This document shows positions 12,269-23,313 of a stretch of DNA of 64,000 nt, one piece after another. A program made the translations under genes and the position numbers. The stretch covers positions 62,001-126,000 of the forward strand of contig JARVKI010000067.1 in assembly GCA_036674765.1 (NCBI GenBank), given 5' to 3'. Source of the stretch: Seiridium cupressi. Taxonomy: Eukaryota > Ascomycota > Sordariomycetes > Amphisphaeriales > Sporocadaceae. How positions within the stretch are numbered: the stretch's first letter is position 1; each line of letters opens with the position of its first letter. Below the pieces are notes generated by a model. The model ran no database searches and was not told the DNA's origin. It worked only from the letters and a program-made list of their open reading frames with translations.

Positions 12269-13869
12269 GATAGACTCTCCGGCCAGGGATTGATTATGCA
12301 TGAGGATGATATCTTGGGGGATATTCGAGCCTGTCATTTTCATAGTGTATTGTGATATTGGGTGGAATTCCACTTATACCCGGCCTGCTTCGCATGATGG
12401 GAGGCCCCAGCTCGACTTGCCTGCTGGGCACGGAGCGTCGCGTCCGGTGTAAGATGGACAGCTCCTGGTCTGCATTATTGGAGTTCCGGGGCACAGTTGT
12501 GTGCAGCACGCAAGGGATGGGACGGAGACACAACGGAAAGCAATTGTGGGCACAATAGGGTTTTCAGCTCTCATCAAATCGTTTCAGCGCTTGTCTCTAT
12601 GGCTATACCTACTGTCTCGCCTTATACTTTTGTGACAAGTTGCCAGCTGCCGCCGGGGTCCGAATCAAGCTAATGCGCACTATGACCTAGGATGGCATGT
12701 TCTTCATTAATCTGTGCCCTCGGCATGCCGCGCAATTCGTCATTAGCAATCGGCATAGGATTCAACCCGACATACCTGAAGATAGCCGACATATGCAGGG
12801 GAGGTTCGGCCACATGGGCCTGGATCTGATAGGTCAGCACATATATACTTTAGGCTATCAAGAAAACAAACGCCCAAAAAGACTCTCAGCTGCAGGCATT
12901 TGCTCCATAACCAAGTCAGCATCTCTCAAACTCCATGTATGTACCTGCTCTGCCAAGTTTGCTGACGAATTGCTAGCACACCGCCAATTCTGGTGAATTC
13001 TACCGCTCTCAGCCCAGCTTCTGCAGCCTTCCGACACCCCGTCCAACGTCGCACAAAGAACCTGCAAAACCCTACATATCTGCTACCTACAATTACGTGC
13101 ATGCAATCTTCCTTGCAAAAGATGAGGCTCAAGCAACCCTCCCACCTCTGTCCACCCTCGAGTCGCCTACTGCTTACCATGCCGCCCGTCTTATGTGCAG
13201 CGCAGAACCCGACCATGTTATGATTCCCCCCTTTGCGAATTATATGATTGATCATATTCTCCTTCCCAATCACACTTTTCTTTTTCCGTCCCAGAAACCA
13301 CAGACCGTTGGAATAAGCGAGCGGAGTGGGCCCATTCCCAGACCCCCAGACCCCTGAAGGCCTTGCAGTAGTGCCTGGCTGTTGGTGCTGCCTCTTGCTT
13401 TTCCGCGGCGCCTTGACTCATTCCCCGGGGCTGGCAAACAAAAGTGTCAGAAGGAAACGCAAACCGCCATGCTGGAGAAATATGACATGTGCCCTCCGCA
13501 GGAGGGCGGGCGCCTTTTTGTCGCTAGGACGGGCGCGCATACGAGGCACGGGCAGGCACTTTTTTTCAATGGTATCGCGTCGATCCGCGTCAGATCAGCT
13601 GTCACCAGGACAGATGGAGTAGGTGATTCAGCAGGCAGACGCCAAAGAATTGTCTGCATAAGAGCGGAGGGACTTTCTCCTCTTTTCCTTTCTCTACTTC
13701 GCTTCGAGGATTTATCTTTTAAGGTTTGAACCTGCAATAGGCGACTTGCATACTGCACCCATCGCTTGGCATGTGCCATTGTTGATCGCCCTTGCACTCA
13801 TTTACAATTCCAGCAAGAAACAAAAAGGAATAGAACCCGTTTGGCTTGTCCAGAGTTCCGGGTTGCGAC
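12269..13869. other. Intergenic region upstream of Nudix gene
   Basis: About 1.6 kb lies between two plus-strand genes. It should hold the 3' flank of the membrane protein and the promoter and pyrimidine-rich leader of the Nudix gene. Short frames such as 12697-12996 and 13097-13357 lack domain signals. No RNA gene or element was recognised. Confidence 0.5.
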
Positions 13870-14550
13870 ATGGCGCCGTATCTAAATCCTCCTTCCTCGG
13901 ACCGTGAGGTCGAAACATCCACGGTGGAGCCCTCCACGTCCGCGCCGAAGAAGATCAACGGTTCGATAGAGGATGCACCGTCGCAGACGTTCCTGATATC
14001 CGAGGCCCTGGCGAGATTTCAAATATCCCCCGTGGAATATATCGAGCAGCGCAGGCCGGCTATCGATTATCTGGTGGCCGGAACGATAGTCGCACATGGT
14101 GATACCATCCTGCTCGTCCAGCGCAGTAGACATGACTTTGGCGGACTATGCTGGGAGGTGCCGGGCGGCTCTTGTGACGAAAACGATCTGACGATTCTGG
14201 GTGCCGCCTGTCGCGAGCTTTGGGAAGAAGCCGGCCTCCGGGCGACGGCCGTGACGGAGCTCGTCGACGATCAACATCTCTGGTCCGAGGACGGGCTCAA
14301 CTGGAGAAAGCTAACGTTCTTGGTTGAGGTACAGAAGACTGCCCAGGGGGCGCCCGAGGTAAAGCTGGACCCGGAAGAGCATGAGGCATTCGTCTGGGCC
14401 ACTGAAGAGGACGTTCTTGCGAATTGTCATGGTGACATAATGTTCACTTGGATTAGCGAGAATCAAAGACAGACCATCTTGGAGGCCTTCAAAATGCTGA
14501 GGACACAGGAAGCAGTACCCCTCAAGTTGGAGGCATCAGCCGAGGCATAG
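13870..14550 (+). CDS. Nudix hydrolase, fungal type
   Basis: A single exon encodes 226 aa from the ATG at 13870; the frame is open upstream but without another ATG close by. The Nudix fold is shown by the strand LVAGTIVAHGDTILLVQRS, then WEVPGGSCDEND and the helix motif RELWEEAGL (R at about 115, E119/E120), the Mg-binding core of the Nudix box. Spacing between the GG and RE elements is one residue longer than the textbook GX5EX7REUXEEXGU, a variant I associate with fungal paralogues. Family role: hydrolysis of nucleoside diphosphates linked to another moiety; the substrate cannot be assigned. There is no signal peptide, so it is probably cytosolic. It converges on the MFS transporter 550 bp downstream. 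Confidence 0.88.
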   Translation: MAPYLNPPSSDREVETSTVEPSTSAPKKINGSIEDAPSQTFLISEALARFQISPVEYIEQRRPAIDYLVAGTIVAHGDTILLVQRSRHDFGGLCWEVPGGSCDENDLTILGAACRELWEEAGLRATAVTELVDDQHLWSEDGLNWRKLTFLVEVQKTAQGAPEVKLDPEEHEAFVWATEEDVLANCHGDIMFTWISENQRQTILEAFKMLRTQEAVPLKLEASAEA

Positions 14551-15100
14551 AGGATGGGCGATAGCTCTCTGTAGATACCCTTTTCCCAGCTACTCGAATG
14601 ACTATACATGATGGAGCCAGTCCTCAATTGATAGAAGTCCACATCGGTTATATGCGATCCTAGACTTTCGATCCTACTTGGAAAGAACCCTTTATCATCT
14701 TCTTTCAGCATCCAATTTAAGTGTACTTATTTCTCATGATCCATGTGGCGACTGATTTCTTTGCGATCAAGTATTATGTAACAGCCTTGAAGTTGCCGCC
14801 AGGAAACGACCATGGCCCATTGGATGGACACCCTGGTTTGGGCGGCACATCCCTATTGAGAGACGTGGTGCCACTATGTTGCAAATTCGTATCTCTTGCT
14901 TAACCGTGAATACATCGTCATAAATGCCGTGCATCGAAATTTCGAGGTTATGATAGCAGTTCTATTAAGTTGGGCTGGCACACTTCTATAGATGCCTAGG
15001 GCATTTACTCCCAAATCACCGCGCAGTCTTGACTACCCACTAAAGAAGCTGCTGAATATTGAGTCTTCACTCTGTCAAGCAATTTCACCAGGATCATAAC
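14551..15100. other. Convergent intergenic gap
   Basis: This 550-bp gap lies between the 3' ends of the Nudix gene (plus) and the MFS transporter (minus). It should contain both polyadenylation regions. I see no gene in it. Confidence 0.6.
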
Positions 15101-16929
15101 TTATGCGGTCGCTTCCAACCGTTTTTCGGCCGCCTTGTCATCTCCATGGACACCACCCTTGCCCTCGCCAACCTCTACATCATTATGGTGCCCCGTAAGA
15201 CCGACGTCGGTCGTAGAAAATGCATCAGCCGGGTTTCTGTAGGCAGGTACGAAATTGACAGCCACAGCATATGACAGGGCTGCGACAAAGAACATCAGCG
15301 GTACTACCATTGCCAGAGGCGTGCCGTGAGCATCAGCTGCGGCACCAGTCAGCGGTGGGACGATCGCGCCGCCGATTACACTACGGAGTCTCGGGTCAGC
15401 AATTCGTTCTTCAAGTATCTGCTAAACAAAGTTCCCGCCACGTTCCTTGGGAGTTCATGGCTCTGGAAACGTGACACTCGTATTTGGCGGTAGTAGAAAA
15501 ACAAGGCACACGAGATACTCACCCTCCGACGATCCATCCTGATCCTCGCTTAGTATGACGACCGAGTCCGCGCATACCCAGCGCTACGATGGTCGGGAAG
15601 CAAATGGATTCGAAGAATAGAACGACATAGAGCATGGACATGCCCGTGACGCCTCGCTGAGTAATCGAGGGAGCGATAAAGATGACACACATGATGAGGA
15701 AGATGAGGAATACCCAGCGCGCCCGCAGGTACTTCATGATAAACACACCACCGAATCGACCGATGGTGAAGGCGGCTTGCGCGCCTGATAGGTACTTGGA
15801 GCCCAGGGATGAGTCGTCGGTCGTGCCATTTTCTGTCACATAGTTGATGAAATAGCTATTCATAATTGTCAGTACGTCTGTTTGATTTGGAATCGGAGTA
15901 GGAACATCGGGCGACACACCTAGCCACAGCGATCTGAGCTCCGGTATAGCAAAACTGAGCAAATGCGGCATGAAACAAGCGGTACTGTTTCCAGAACGGC
16001 TTATCATCGGCATTAGCATGCGTCTCATCGGCCTGGAAAGCCATGTCTGCATCCGTGATCTCCGGAATTGTCGAGAGGAAGAAGGTCAAGCCAAGGATGA
16101 AGACGAAGATGGCAATGGCGACATAAACCCACTGCACGTTGCGCAGTGCGTCCTCGTCGCTGAACTTGAAGAACACATAGGAACCCAGCACCGGAGCGAT
16201 CACAGTCCCGATCCCGTTGAAGGCTTGCGAAAAGTTGATCCTGATCTCGGCGTACTTAGGTGGGCCGCAGACGGTGATGTAGGGGTTTGCGGCCGTCTCG
16301 AGGGAGCCGAGGCCGTTCCCAACGATGAAGATGGCTGCGCAGAAGCCGCCAAACGATCGGGCCTGAATGCAGGGGAAGGCGATCAGCGCGCCCACGCCGT
16401 AGAGGAACAGGCCCCAGATGAACGTGGCGCGGTATCCATAGTGTCGCAGCAGCCAATTCGCGTGGCCGAGAGAAGCAATGGGATATGCGCTGCGGGAGGT
16501 CGGAGTTAGTAATGTGATCGTGCAATTGAGTAAAGTGGATGCCGGCTTGGGGCGGCTTCGGTGGGGTCACGTACCCGAAGTAAGCAGCCTGCAAGCCACT
16601 TGATCTCGTCTTGTCAATTCCCAGAGTATTCTGGAAATGCCTGAAAGGAAACATGTCAGCTCCGATCACCGAGCCTCGATCCAATCCACACCATCGCGAC
16701 ATGGCAATCGCGCGTCGGGTGGGCGTATATGGCCGTCCTTGGATGTCACGGGCTCCACTCACTTGTTCAGAGTGTCCAACAGGCCATAACTGAAGCCCCA
16801 CAGGAAGAACAAGACAGTGACCAGGCAGATGGGGTACAGCGATTCTCTAAGCGTTAGCTCGGCCGCCTTTGTCCTCTTGTCGTCTCTAGCGCGAAGAGAA
16901 CGGCGCTTGAAAAACTCTTTAAACCCCAT
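15101..16929 (-). CDS. MFS sugar transporter, fucose/glucose-galactose permease type (FHS)
   Basis: Five exons close in frame: 16929..16763, 16640..16575, 16489..15920, 15855..15523 and 15380..15101, giving 471 aa. The introns are 122, 85, 64 and 142 nt. Recognisable pieces are the N-terminal helix LVTVLFFLWGFSYGLLDTLN, the HFQNTLGI and GLQAAYFGAYPIASL stretches, GNGLGSLETAANPYI, NFSQAFNGIGTVIAPVLGSY and GAQIAVASYFINY, all typical of the FucP/FHS branch of the major facilitator superfamily. Multiple hydrophobic helices fit the usual 12-helix plan. Family role: proton-coupled uptake of monosaccharides across the plasma membrane; the precise sugar is not predictable. The YFG|AYP and VA|SYF joins restore conserved motifs, which supports the introns. 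The start at 16929 gives MGFKEFFKRRS, a basic cytosolic leader. It has the usual length for the family. Confidence 0.92.
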
Positions 16930-19900
16930 TATAGTCGATCACATAGGTGGTAGCACATCTAGAGAAAGCCTGGGAATCAGCTCTGAACGAACTCCCGCGA
17001 GAAGGGAGGTGGACATGTCTACGTTTATGTATGCGACGACGATCCTGTCAGTGGAGACCCAAGCACGCTCATTTCGTGTCGTCAGACTCTCACTGGGGCA
17101 TGTATATCCTCAGTTCAGCAGGGTTTCCTTATCCGCATAAGACAAGGCCTTTACACCTACCTGTATTTGGAGAAGTCGATATCTTGTCACGGCCAGTGCT
17201 GCCAGTGGGTCGCGGGGTAAGACCTGGGGTTGGCTAGCGAGATGCGGGGAAGTCGATGTCCGAGCAAGGAATGGGCGTGTAGGGAGCAGGAGCCGCACTC
17301 CAGTGCTGATAGTAGATAGTAGATAGTTTGCGCTGGGCAAAGTGAGCCGATACCTGCTACGATGGCGGATCAGAAGGCGCCAAAACTACAAGAATGACTG
17401 TTTATCTCTCCTAGAATTCAGTTGACTTGCCTCGCGGTATACTGCTGTGCAACGTTCCATTGATATTGGCCAGCGGGATCGGGATATACATAGTGCTGTC
17501 TTAGCGAGACAGAACTGAGACCGAACTATCCATTCTCAAGTCGCACGACTGCTCGATTCGACATGCGCTCGCAATCTTGTCATCAAGGCGTTCATGAGAA
17601 CTACTGATGAATACATCTTAGCGTTAGGGCAACCGCAAGGAAGGGAAACACCCGTCGGTTCAATATTGAATGTGACAAAAGACCGACGGGTACCAGGTCA
17701 TGCAAGTGGCGCCTGGATCTCCAAATTTCCACCACCCATGTTATCAGCGTGCCGCCCCCTCGGCACCCTCGGTCCCGCAATGGCCCGCCACATCGTTGTC
17801 TTGCACAGGCATTATAACCAGACTTGCTGGATGATCTTGCGGTCCTATAACTTCAGACATTACCTCCTAGGAACTGCACCCTGCACAATGGGGAGTAATT
17901 CGCGCACTCTTGAAGAGGCATGTCTTGTTTTCTTAGGGACTGATTGTCGCTGCGCAGGCTCGGCCCTCACGAGCTAGCTAAAGCTTGAACTAGCTGGTCT
18001 GCATAGCATTCGTACAAGATGCCTTCGTCTGTTGATCTAATAAATAACAACAGCCAGTCAGCCGGAGTCCAGAGGCTTTCACTACTGCGGCCAATTGGAC
18101 CACTAGCATGGTCAGGTCCATATTTATTCCAGGCCAAGAAAGTGGCACGGCATCATAGTTTGTATCCGAGCCCACTGTGTCTGGAGTATAGCCTGGACGG
18201 TGTCTGATAGGCATGGCCCGCAGACGTCTCGCTGTCTGTTTGCCTTCATCCTGAGGTTAAACAAACACTCTTAAAGTGCCGGGCCAACGCAGCCTATCAA
18301 GATTCTGGTTAATAGTCGTAGTTTCCTACCGAGGGAAGGCGCACATACAAAATATCACGCAACTTGGCAGGGTGGTCCGAAGTCTTGGGTATGGGAAGGT
18401 TTTTGCTCTTTGGACAAATTAGGATTTCGTTGATGACGTAGATGTTTGGTGATAATGGGGTGAGCCGCCTGTCTTTCGTCGAAGATATCTTTTACATCTT
18501 CGCGCGTGTTCGTTCACCGGCACTCCGGCAAACCAGTCATCGTCCTCAGAGGGTATCATTCGGGCTGGATGATGATCAGTTCCACGGCGCGACCGTCACC
18601 ACTTATCATGAAGCTCGTAGGAATGTCCTCAATACCACAAACACGGGATGGGCGCATCTTGTTTTCCAATGCCCCGGCCATGCGCTTTAATATAGAGCAT
18701 GTTAATAACGTCTCTATCTAGGTAGGTGATAAAAGTCGCTGATGATGAATACGCTTGCCAGCCTGCTCACGCGGAACAGAGTGTAAGATGATTTTAAAAC
18801 TGAGCTGGGAGGGAACGTTACAGTATTTGAATGTACGTCGATGGCACATAACAATCGCTCTCGAGTCCGACAGATTAGCTTTATGTCAGGTGGAAATGAA
18901 GGACTCTGCTCGCCATTTCCCGAAGAATCATTCGTCGAGTTGTGTCCTCGTACAACTGGTCAAGCCAAATTCTAGACTTAGACGAGCCGACAAAGCCAAA
19001 GCCCGCCATCCGTCCGTGACCAGTTAAGGCGTGATGCGGCTCATGGGTGGCAGATCGCTGGGAGTTACCACTCGACATCCCACCAGCTGCACGGGAGTAA
19101 AAGTTATGGCTTTTGATATACATCTCGATCTATGAGCGAATATAGATTTCAGCGTTCCAGCGAGGGCCACAAAATATTCGTGATTGACTCCATCCTCGAA
19201 TCAACCGCTCAGTCCCGAGATGATTTACCATGAGCGTAGGCTTTTCATTCTAAGAGCAGTACGATGAACGTCTGAGGAAAAAAAGGAGCCCAATCCTGTA
19301 TTCCTGTTTTTGTGTCTAAGAAATGGGCCGGAGGTGGGGCATTGTCTGAAGTACCTACCAATAGGAATAATTTGATTGAAAGATAAGAAATATGATTACT
19401 TTTTATTCAGGCCGACACCCCACGTCTCACTCCCAACTCGAAGTATCTCTTTGACGATCCAATCCAAGATTTGCCTGTGTGTTTTGCCGAAAGGGTAAAC
19501 TATGGCAATTACAAAGAAGGCAGGCATATTAGTCTCAGGAAGGAGTGCATGATACGATACGGAAAGCTATAATTATCCTAGTATTGTTCGAGTGACAGGT
19601 GAGCAACCTATCACAGTTGCAGATGCAGGAGTAGAAACCAGACTAGGAAAAGACGTCGGCAACCCCTTTTTGGATGTGAACGCGTAACATGAAGCCACTT
19701 TAGATACGGTCGTATCGCTAGCTGACAGCCGGGGGAGTCCAGCTGTACCAGTTGACGAATCCATGGTCGGCTGGTTTCGGTCATGTTACCGAATCCGTCA
19801 CCTTGCCGACCTGTATCAACTGCTTACTGCCTCACAAATGCTCGTGAAATGCAATGGGGAGTAGAAATGACATAGAGGGCTACCAGGGAAAGTGAGCCGC

Positions 19901-20462
19901 CCCGTTGCGCCATCTAACGCCCGTATGACATGATCGTACGGTGATTGGTTACCCACTCTGTGGATAGCGTCGAAATATGCAGCCCTTTTTGGGCTGAAGT
20001 ACCGTATGCCCGGGAATTTTGCAGTAGCGTCGAACTGGAAGATTATGCTCCACACGACATCTGCTTTGTTATCGTGAACAACAAGTCCATTGTTCAAAAC
20101 ATGATGAATTGTGAGATAAGGCACATATTCTCGGGTCTATTCTTCGGCGAAACAAAGGGCCTGCCTCAGCCCTCGCCTATTTCTATTCGACCAGTTACCC
20201 GCCATGGTCTGATCTTTTTTTCCAAGAACTTCACCGAATTGCTTTCTATCACCGCCACGGCTAATAATCTGACCGTGATTACATATTCCAAGAAAAAAAC
20301 GAGCCTCATTCACATTCACGAGTACGATCACGAATTAACCACATCACGAAACGAGAGATCGTCACAAGAACAGAAACTGCTAAGGATAAATATCAATTGG
20401 TGAGGCATCTCCCTTGGTACTACAACCAAATTACACTCCACTCCCCAACCACCATAACAATC
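16930..20462. other. Long divergent intergenic region (MFS transporter / mpgS)
   Basis: About 3.5 kb lies between divergent starts at 16929 (minus) and 20463 (plus). It should carry the transporter promoter on the left and the mpgS promoter on the right. Open frames such as 17594-17977 plus, 18442-18690 plus and 19816-20124 minus have no recognised domain and no neighbouring exons that would extend them. A short AGATAGT-type repeat lies near 17310-17330. No RNA gene or transposon feature was seen. Confidence 0.5.
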
Positions 20463-21710
20463 ATGAGACTGACACATTCTCCTCGCTTCGAGCAGTTTGG
20501 AAGCGTCAAGGTCCATGAGATCCAGCGTGTTATTGAGCTGGATGCTGGCACAGGACGCAGCACCTCATCCAGCTTGGCCGTATCTAGACATGACCTCCTG
20601 GAAGTAGAGAAGAGGATGGCTATCGTCATCTTATGCATGGACGAGGAGTTCAAGACCATCGAATCGGTCTTGTCTGGCGTCCCTCATGACTGCCTGGTCA
20701 TACTGATCTCTAACAGTGTCCGACAACCTGTTGATAGGTACCAGACCGAGCTCGACCTACTGGACAGCTTTTGCCGCGATGGGAACCGTAAGGCCATTGC
20801 GATTCATCAAAAAGACCCCGGAGCTGCCATGGCATTCCAAGCGGCGGGTGCCGCAGACTTGATCGGGGACGATGGACTCGTCCACAACGGCAAGGGCGAA
20901 GGCATGCTCATGGGCATGGCTCTAACGGCGCTCGCGGATCGGGATTACATTGGCTTCGTAGATGCTGATAACTACATCCCGGGCTCTGTGCTTGAGTACT
21001 GTAAGTCCTACGCCGCGGGACTGCACTTAGCTAGTGGACCAGACGCCATGGTCAGGGTGGCCTGGAGCTCGAAACCCAAGGAGCGAAACGGGCGACTAAT
21101 GTTCGACCGCAAGGGCCGGAGCTCCAAGATCGTCAACGAGTGGCTCAATGAGCTGCTGCAGCAGTACTCGGGCTACGGCACCGAGTGCATCACGACTGGC
21201 AACGCCGGCGAGCACGCAATGACCATGTCGCTGGGCAAGAAACTCAGGATGGCCGGCGGGTTTGCCGTGGAGCCGTACGAGTACATCTTCGTCCTCGAGC
21301 ACCTAAGCGGACAGCCACCCCTCGAGGACGAGGAGGGCGAGGAAAAAGAGGATGACGACATGAGTCTGCCGTCACCGGTCTCTCAGGTACACATCCACCA
21401 GATCGAAACACGGAACCCGCACCTACACGACAACAAGGGCGACGAGCACGTTTCGAATATGCGGGCCCAGGCTCTTAACATGCTATATCACTCGCCTATC
21501 ACACCGCAGTCAATGAAGCGGACCCTGCTCAAGTGGATGCTGGACGCGAAGGTGCTAGCACCAGGAGAGACTCCGCCGGTGGAGCGAGTCTATCCCGCTA
21601 TCGAGGAGCTTGATATGGTCAAGTTGAACAGTGTCTTACATGCTGAGGCTGGCAGTCTTATGTGGAACGACCTTCAGCACAACAACTCCAATGGGAAAGG
21701 TTCCGTCTAA
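20463..21710 (+). CDS. mpgS: Mannosyl-3-phosphoglycerate synthase (GT55)
   Basis: A single exon encodes 415 aa. The N-terminus MRLTHSPRFEQFGSVKVHEI followed by QRVIELDAG matches the start of MpgS proteins, so the ATG at 20463 is preferred. Signature elements are MAIVILCMDEEFKTIE, the HNGKGEGMLMG loop near residue 142, the metal/nucleotide-sugar-binding FVDADNYIPG (D-A-D near 167) and ECITTGNAGEHAM. Known chemistry: transfer of mannose from GDP-mannose to 3-phosphoglycerate, giving mannosyl-3-phosphoglycerate, which a phosphatase converts to the compatible solute mannosylglycerate. The enzyme is cytosolic. An acidic, low-complexity insert (residues about 285-305) is unlike compact archaeal forms. 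No matching phosphatase gene is visible in this window. The family is patchy in fungi, so ancient transfer is possible but not shown here. Confidence 0.9.
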   Translation: MRLTHSPRFEQFGSVKVHEIQRVIELDAGTGRSTSSSLAVSRHDLLEVEKRMAIVILCMDEEFKTIESVLSGVPHDCLVILISNSVRQPVDRYQTELDLLDSFCRDGNRKAIAIHQKDPGAAMAFQAAGAADLIGDDGLVHNGKGEGMLMGMALTALADRDYIGFVDADNYIPGSVLEYCKSYAAGLHLASGPDAMVRVAWSSKPKERNGRLMFDRKGRSSKIVNEWLNELLQQYSGYGTECITTGNAGEHAMTMSLGKKLRMAGGFAVEPYEYIFVLEHLSGQPPLEDEEGEEKEDDDMSLPSPVSQVHIHQIETRNPHLHDNKGDEHVSNMRAQALNMLYHSPITPQSMKRTLLKWMLDAKVLAPGETPPVERVYPAIEELDMVKLNSVLHAEAGSLMWNDLQHNNSNGKGSV

Positions 21711-22904
21711 GTGTTAGTGGCAAGCTGGAAGTGACGACTTGCTCGCAATAGTCAGGAGGAGCAATAAGATGCGTTCGTGCTCGGGAAACGGCATCTGCTA
21801 CCTCTGCATCACATTTCGCATCATTCTGCCGCTTTGGCTCATCTTCTATTCATTTTCCTATGTCAGATGAGTCATAGCAGCGACGTGGGAAAGCACGGTT
21901 CTAGAGGGAGAGTGGGCTTAGGTTGCAGGCTAGATAGAGCATAGCGTGAATTGATTTGACCTACGTTGCGCCCATCGTAGTTCGTACCTGTGCCAAAGTA
22001 TCATTTGAGATCCACTGTGTCCCGGTGCCGCTGCCGACTGAGTAAATACATTAGGCATTGACAGCCCAGAGTAGAACTAATAAGCGAGCCGGCAGATAAC
22101 TACTTCAACTTGCTTTTCCTTTTCAGTAACTCACCCATGTAGACTGTCAAAGAACACCTCTTTTCCAAACCCGAAGCCGCGCACCGATCCAATGCTCGGC
22201 TATTGGACGTTTTGATTGGTCGGCTTTCAGGTCGTGCAATCAAGCCCCATGCCGAAAATTCCAAGCCCCGTCTCCGCTCTACGCAGGTAAGATGGTATTT
22301 TATCCGACACAGCGCGTAAAAATTCTACCAATTACATGCACCTGAAGATGGAAATGTCTATAGGAGTTAGCGATCAAGAGTGCGATATCGGGCTCGGAAT
22401 TAGGGTAGTAGCTGGAATCGGAGCTCAGGGGCTTATACTCCATGCAACCAGCCTCACCGCTCGCAATGACTGATCTTGACGCTCTGGAATTCATGGACGA
22501 GGTATAAGCATTACTCATGTTTGCGTGGCTCCCTACACGGTTTAGTACATGCATAAAGGCTACTCGATTACATGAGTCTTGATGTTAAAAGTCACAAAAG
22601 AGTCAAATAACAATCACCACAATTATGTGAAGTACTTGTAAATATGATGAATTATGATTTATGATTGCAAGCGAATGCGTTGATTTGAACTTTGCCCCTT
22701 TTCTAGTGATGCCTTGCCCGTTTGTCAACCTAATGCCGAAGTCGTGCCTACACGAAACCTGGGTGTGTCGCCCGCCAGTAAAAAATCCCAAACAAAAACA
22801 GAAATGATTCAAACGCCTAGAATGCTAGGTATCAGTGTCGCATTGAAGTAGCATTACCGCCGCTGTATCCGTGGTATAATGTATGAGGTATAACTAAGGA
22901 ACCT
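21711..22904. other. Convergent intergenic region
   Basis: About 1.2 kb lies between the 3' ends of mpgS (plus) and a small minus-strand gene. A minus-strand frame at 22300-22554 (84 aa, Ser-rich, no domain) is the only candidate; I do not call it. Nothing else is recognised. Confidence 0.5.
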
Positions 22905-23313
22905 CTAGATCCGAGTCTCTGCGAGAACCTTGTATGCAAAGATTGTGTCTGCCCTGGCTTGACTCTTCGACGTACTAGAACGCGATGACGTCCTTGAGGA
23001 CGAAGGTGCCTGCTTCGACGACTTATCCGACGATAGCTTGGCCTTTACCTGGGAGAGAATCGAAGCCTTGGGCGAAGATGTGGCCATGTTCTCTGCCTTG
23101 ACCGCTGCTATTTCGTCGTCCGAGTCTGTATAAGCGATATCGATTAGTATTCGAGCTCGCCAGAGTGCAAACGTTGCTCGACTTACCATAGCCGAAGTCA
23201 GGGGAGACCTTGGCAGACCTCGAGGTGGTGTCTGGCTGCTTGGACGCTTTGGTCGGCTTCATTTGGACAACTGGGGAAGTTCCGGAGACGTAGGCGAACT
23301 CAGAGGCAGGCAT
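22905..23313 (-). CDS. Small Ser/Lys-rich hypothetical protein
   Basis: Two exons, 23313..23187 and 23125..22905, are joined over a 61-nt intron (GTAAGT donor, TACAG acceptor), giving 115 aa. The join produces an acidic SDDEIAAVKAEN segment, and the second half is a low-complexity SSKQAPSSSRTSSRSS-type tract rich in Ser, Lys and Arg. There is no signal peptide, membrane helix or known domain, and it is probably largely disordered. Clean splice signals and matching phase across the intron support a real gene. I do not recognise its function. Confidence 0.6.

Noticed and set aside
19816..20331. Minus-strand frames upstream of mpgS, including a 102-aa one
   Set aside because: No domain and no partner exon; the region should be the mpgS promoter and leader.
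22300..22554. 84-aa Ser-rich minus-strand frame
   Set aside because: Composition is gene-like, but no splice partner, domain or second line of evidence was found.
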